A stretch of DNA of 30,045 nucleotides from an uncultured Bacteroidales bacterium. Its GTDB lineage: Bacteria > Bacteroidota > Bacteroidia > Bacteroidales > UBA932. The notes under the pieces are model-generated. The model saw nothing but the letters and a program-made list of their open reading frames with translations. It was not told where the DNA came from and searched no databases. The stretch spans positions 1 through 30,045 of the forward strand of contig CAKVAS010000026.1 in the NCBI GenBank assembly GCA_934725015.1, read 5' to 3'. Positions 29,567-30,045 of the stretch are shown one piece after another. The stretch's first letter is position 1. Each line of letters begins with the position of its first letter. The translations under genes and the position numbers were made by a program.

Positions 29567-30045
29567 ATGAAAAGATTAGGCAAAATCATCCTGGCGGCTG
29601 TTGCCGCAGTCGCGGCGCTTTATGGCTGCGCAAAAGAAAACCTTACTGAAAAGACACCTTCTTCGGATGGATCGGGATTCCATCTCACATTCACAGCGGA
29701 AAAGGCTGATGATGACGTCATTACCCGAGCAGCCATAAGTGCGGAGGACAATACTGTCATCAACTGGAGCGAAAACGATGCCATCAGTGTCTTTGACGGG
29801 GATGGTGTCAACTGTAAGTTCACTCTCAAGGAAGGCGCAGGAAGTCCGACGGGCAAGTTCGAGGGCAAGGTCACAAAACTTGCGGATTCTTACACCGTGC
29901 TGTATCCATATCAGGAGGCAGCGACGATAGATGCCGTTACGGGCGAAATCAAAGTCGTGTCCCTCAAGGGAGAACAGACTGCGGTGAAGGGATCTTTCGA
30001 CTCGAAGGCAGCTCTTATGGCTGCTAAAAGTTCCGACGGAAGCAC
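29567..30045 (+). CDS. Fimbrillin-like lipoprotein, partial (runs off the window)
   Basis: An open frame of at least 159 codons without a stop. The N-terminus MKRLGKIILAAVAAVAALYGC is a lipoprotein signal with lipidated Cys21, followed by AKENLTEKTPS. Segments VINWSENDAISVFDGDG, GKFEGKVTKL and YTVLYPYQ resemble the first domain of Bacteroidales fimbrillin-family proteins (FimA/Mfa1 type) and the N-terminal part of the lipoprotein at 24935. It is probably an outer-membrane-anchored surface or fimbrial subunit. Whether it also carries C-terminal repeats lies outside the window. Confidence 0.8.
   Translation, partial: MKRLGKIILAAVAAVAALYGCAKENLTEKTPSSDGSGFHLTFTAEKADDDVITRAAISAEDNTVINWSENDAISVFDGDGVNCKFTLKEGAGSPTGKFEGKVTKLADSYTVLYPYQEAATIDAVTGEIKVVSLKGEQTAVKGSFDSKAALMAAKSSDGS

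Overview
The window looks like a chromosomal segment from a Bacteroidales bacterium. Evidence: promoters of the Bacteroidetes type (TTTG, about 19-21 nt, TAnnTTTG), fimbrillin-like and BspA-type surface lipoproteins, a membrane-anchored HTH regulator, and the TGTCATTTCGA...GAGAAATCTT intergenic repeats. Coding GC is high in the central cluster and lower at the flanks. Genus cannot be fixed from the sequence alone.

Layout. (1) 1-175: a repeat array. (2) 208-3560, minus strand: a MacB/LolD-like ATPase and its duplicated FtsX-type permease. (3) 3814-4956: a stand-alone AAA+ ATPase with its own promoter and a pair of 17-bp palindromic repeats upstream. (4) About 5048-24177, all plus strand: a roughly 19-kb biosynthetic cluster of the aryl polyene/flexirubin type. 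It has two acyl carrier proteins, four ketosynthase-family proteins (one fused to a second degenerate KS-like domain, one lacking catalytic residues), two hotdog dehydratases, a FabG-type reductase, a PaaK-like adenylating ligase, a CrtI-like FAD oxidoreductase, an LpxL-type acyltransferase, a GT2 glycosyltransferase, an EmrE/ArnE-like small membrane protein, a LolA-like carrier and a giant RND(MMPL)-PlsC-methyltransferase-like fusion. A HAD phosphatase follows. (5) Inside this cluster (13508-14290) two tandem repeat arrays flank a small GIY-YIG nuclease gene. (6) 24935-30045: surface-protein region with a fimbrillin/BspA lipoprotein, a membrane HTH regulator, a small acidic conserved protein and the start of a second fimbrillin-like lipoprotein.

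How the genes fit together. I infer that the PaaK-like ligase activates a carboxylic-acid starter, which is loaded on an ACP. Iterative KS/KR/DH cycles then build a conjugated polyene. Acyltransferases and the glycosyltransferase attach it to a lipid carrier, and the MMPL and LolA proteins carry it towards the outer membrane. No aromatic ammonia-lyase, DarA/DarB, separate thioesterase or phosphopantetheinyl transferase is visible here, so the starter and final product are open.

The most novel signals are: the GIY-YIG gene bounded by inverted repeat units (a REP/RAYT-like arrangement with a different nuclease); two previously uncalled 51-residue ORFs directly upstream of the two fimbrillin-like lipoproteins, each linked to a homopolymeric G/C tract (one in the promoter spacer, one inside the reading frame) that could drive phase variation; and the unusual enzyme fusions in the polyene cluster.
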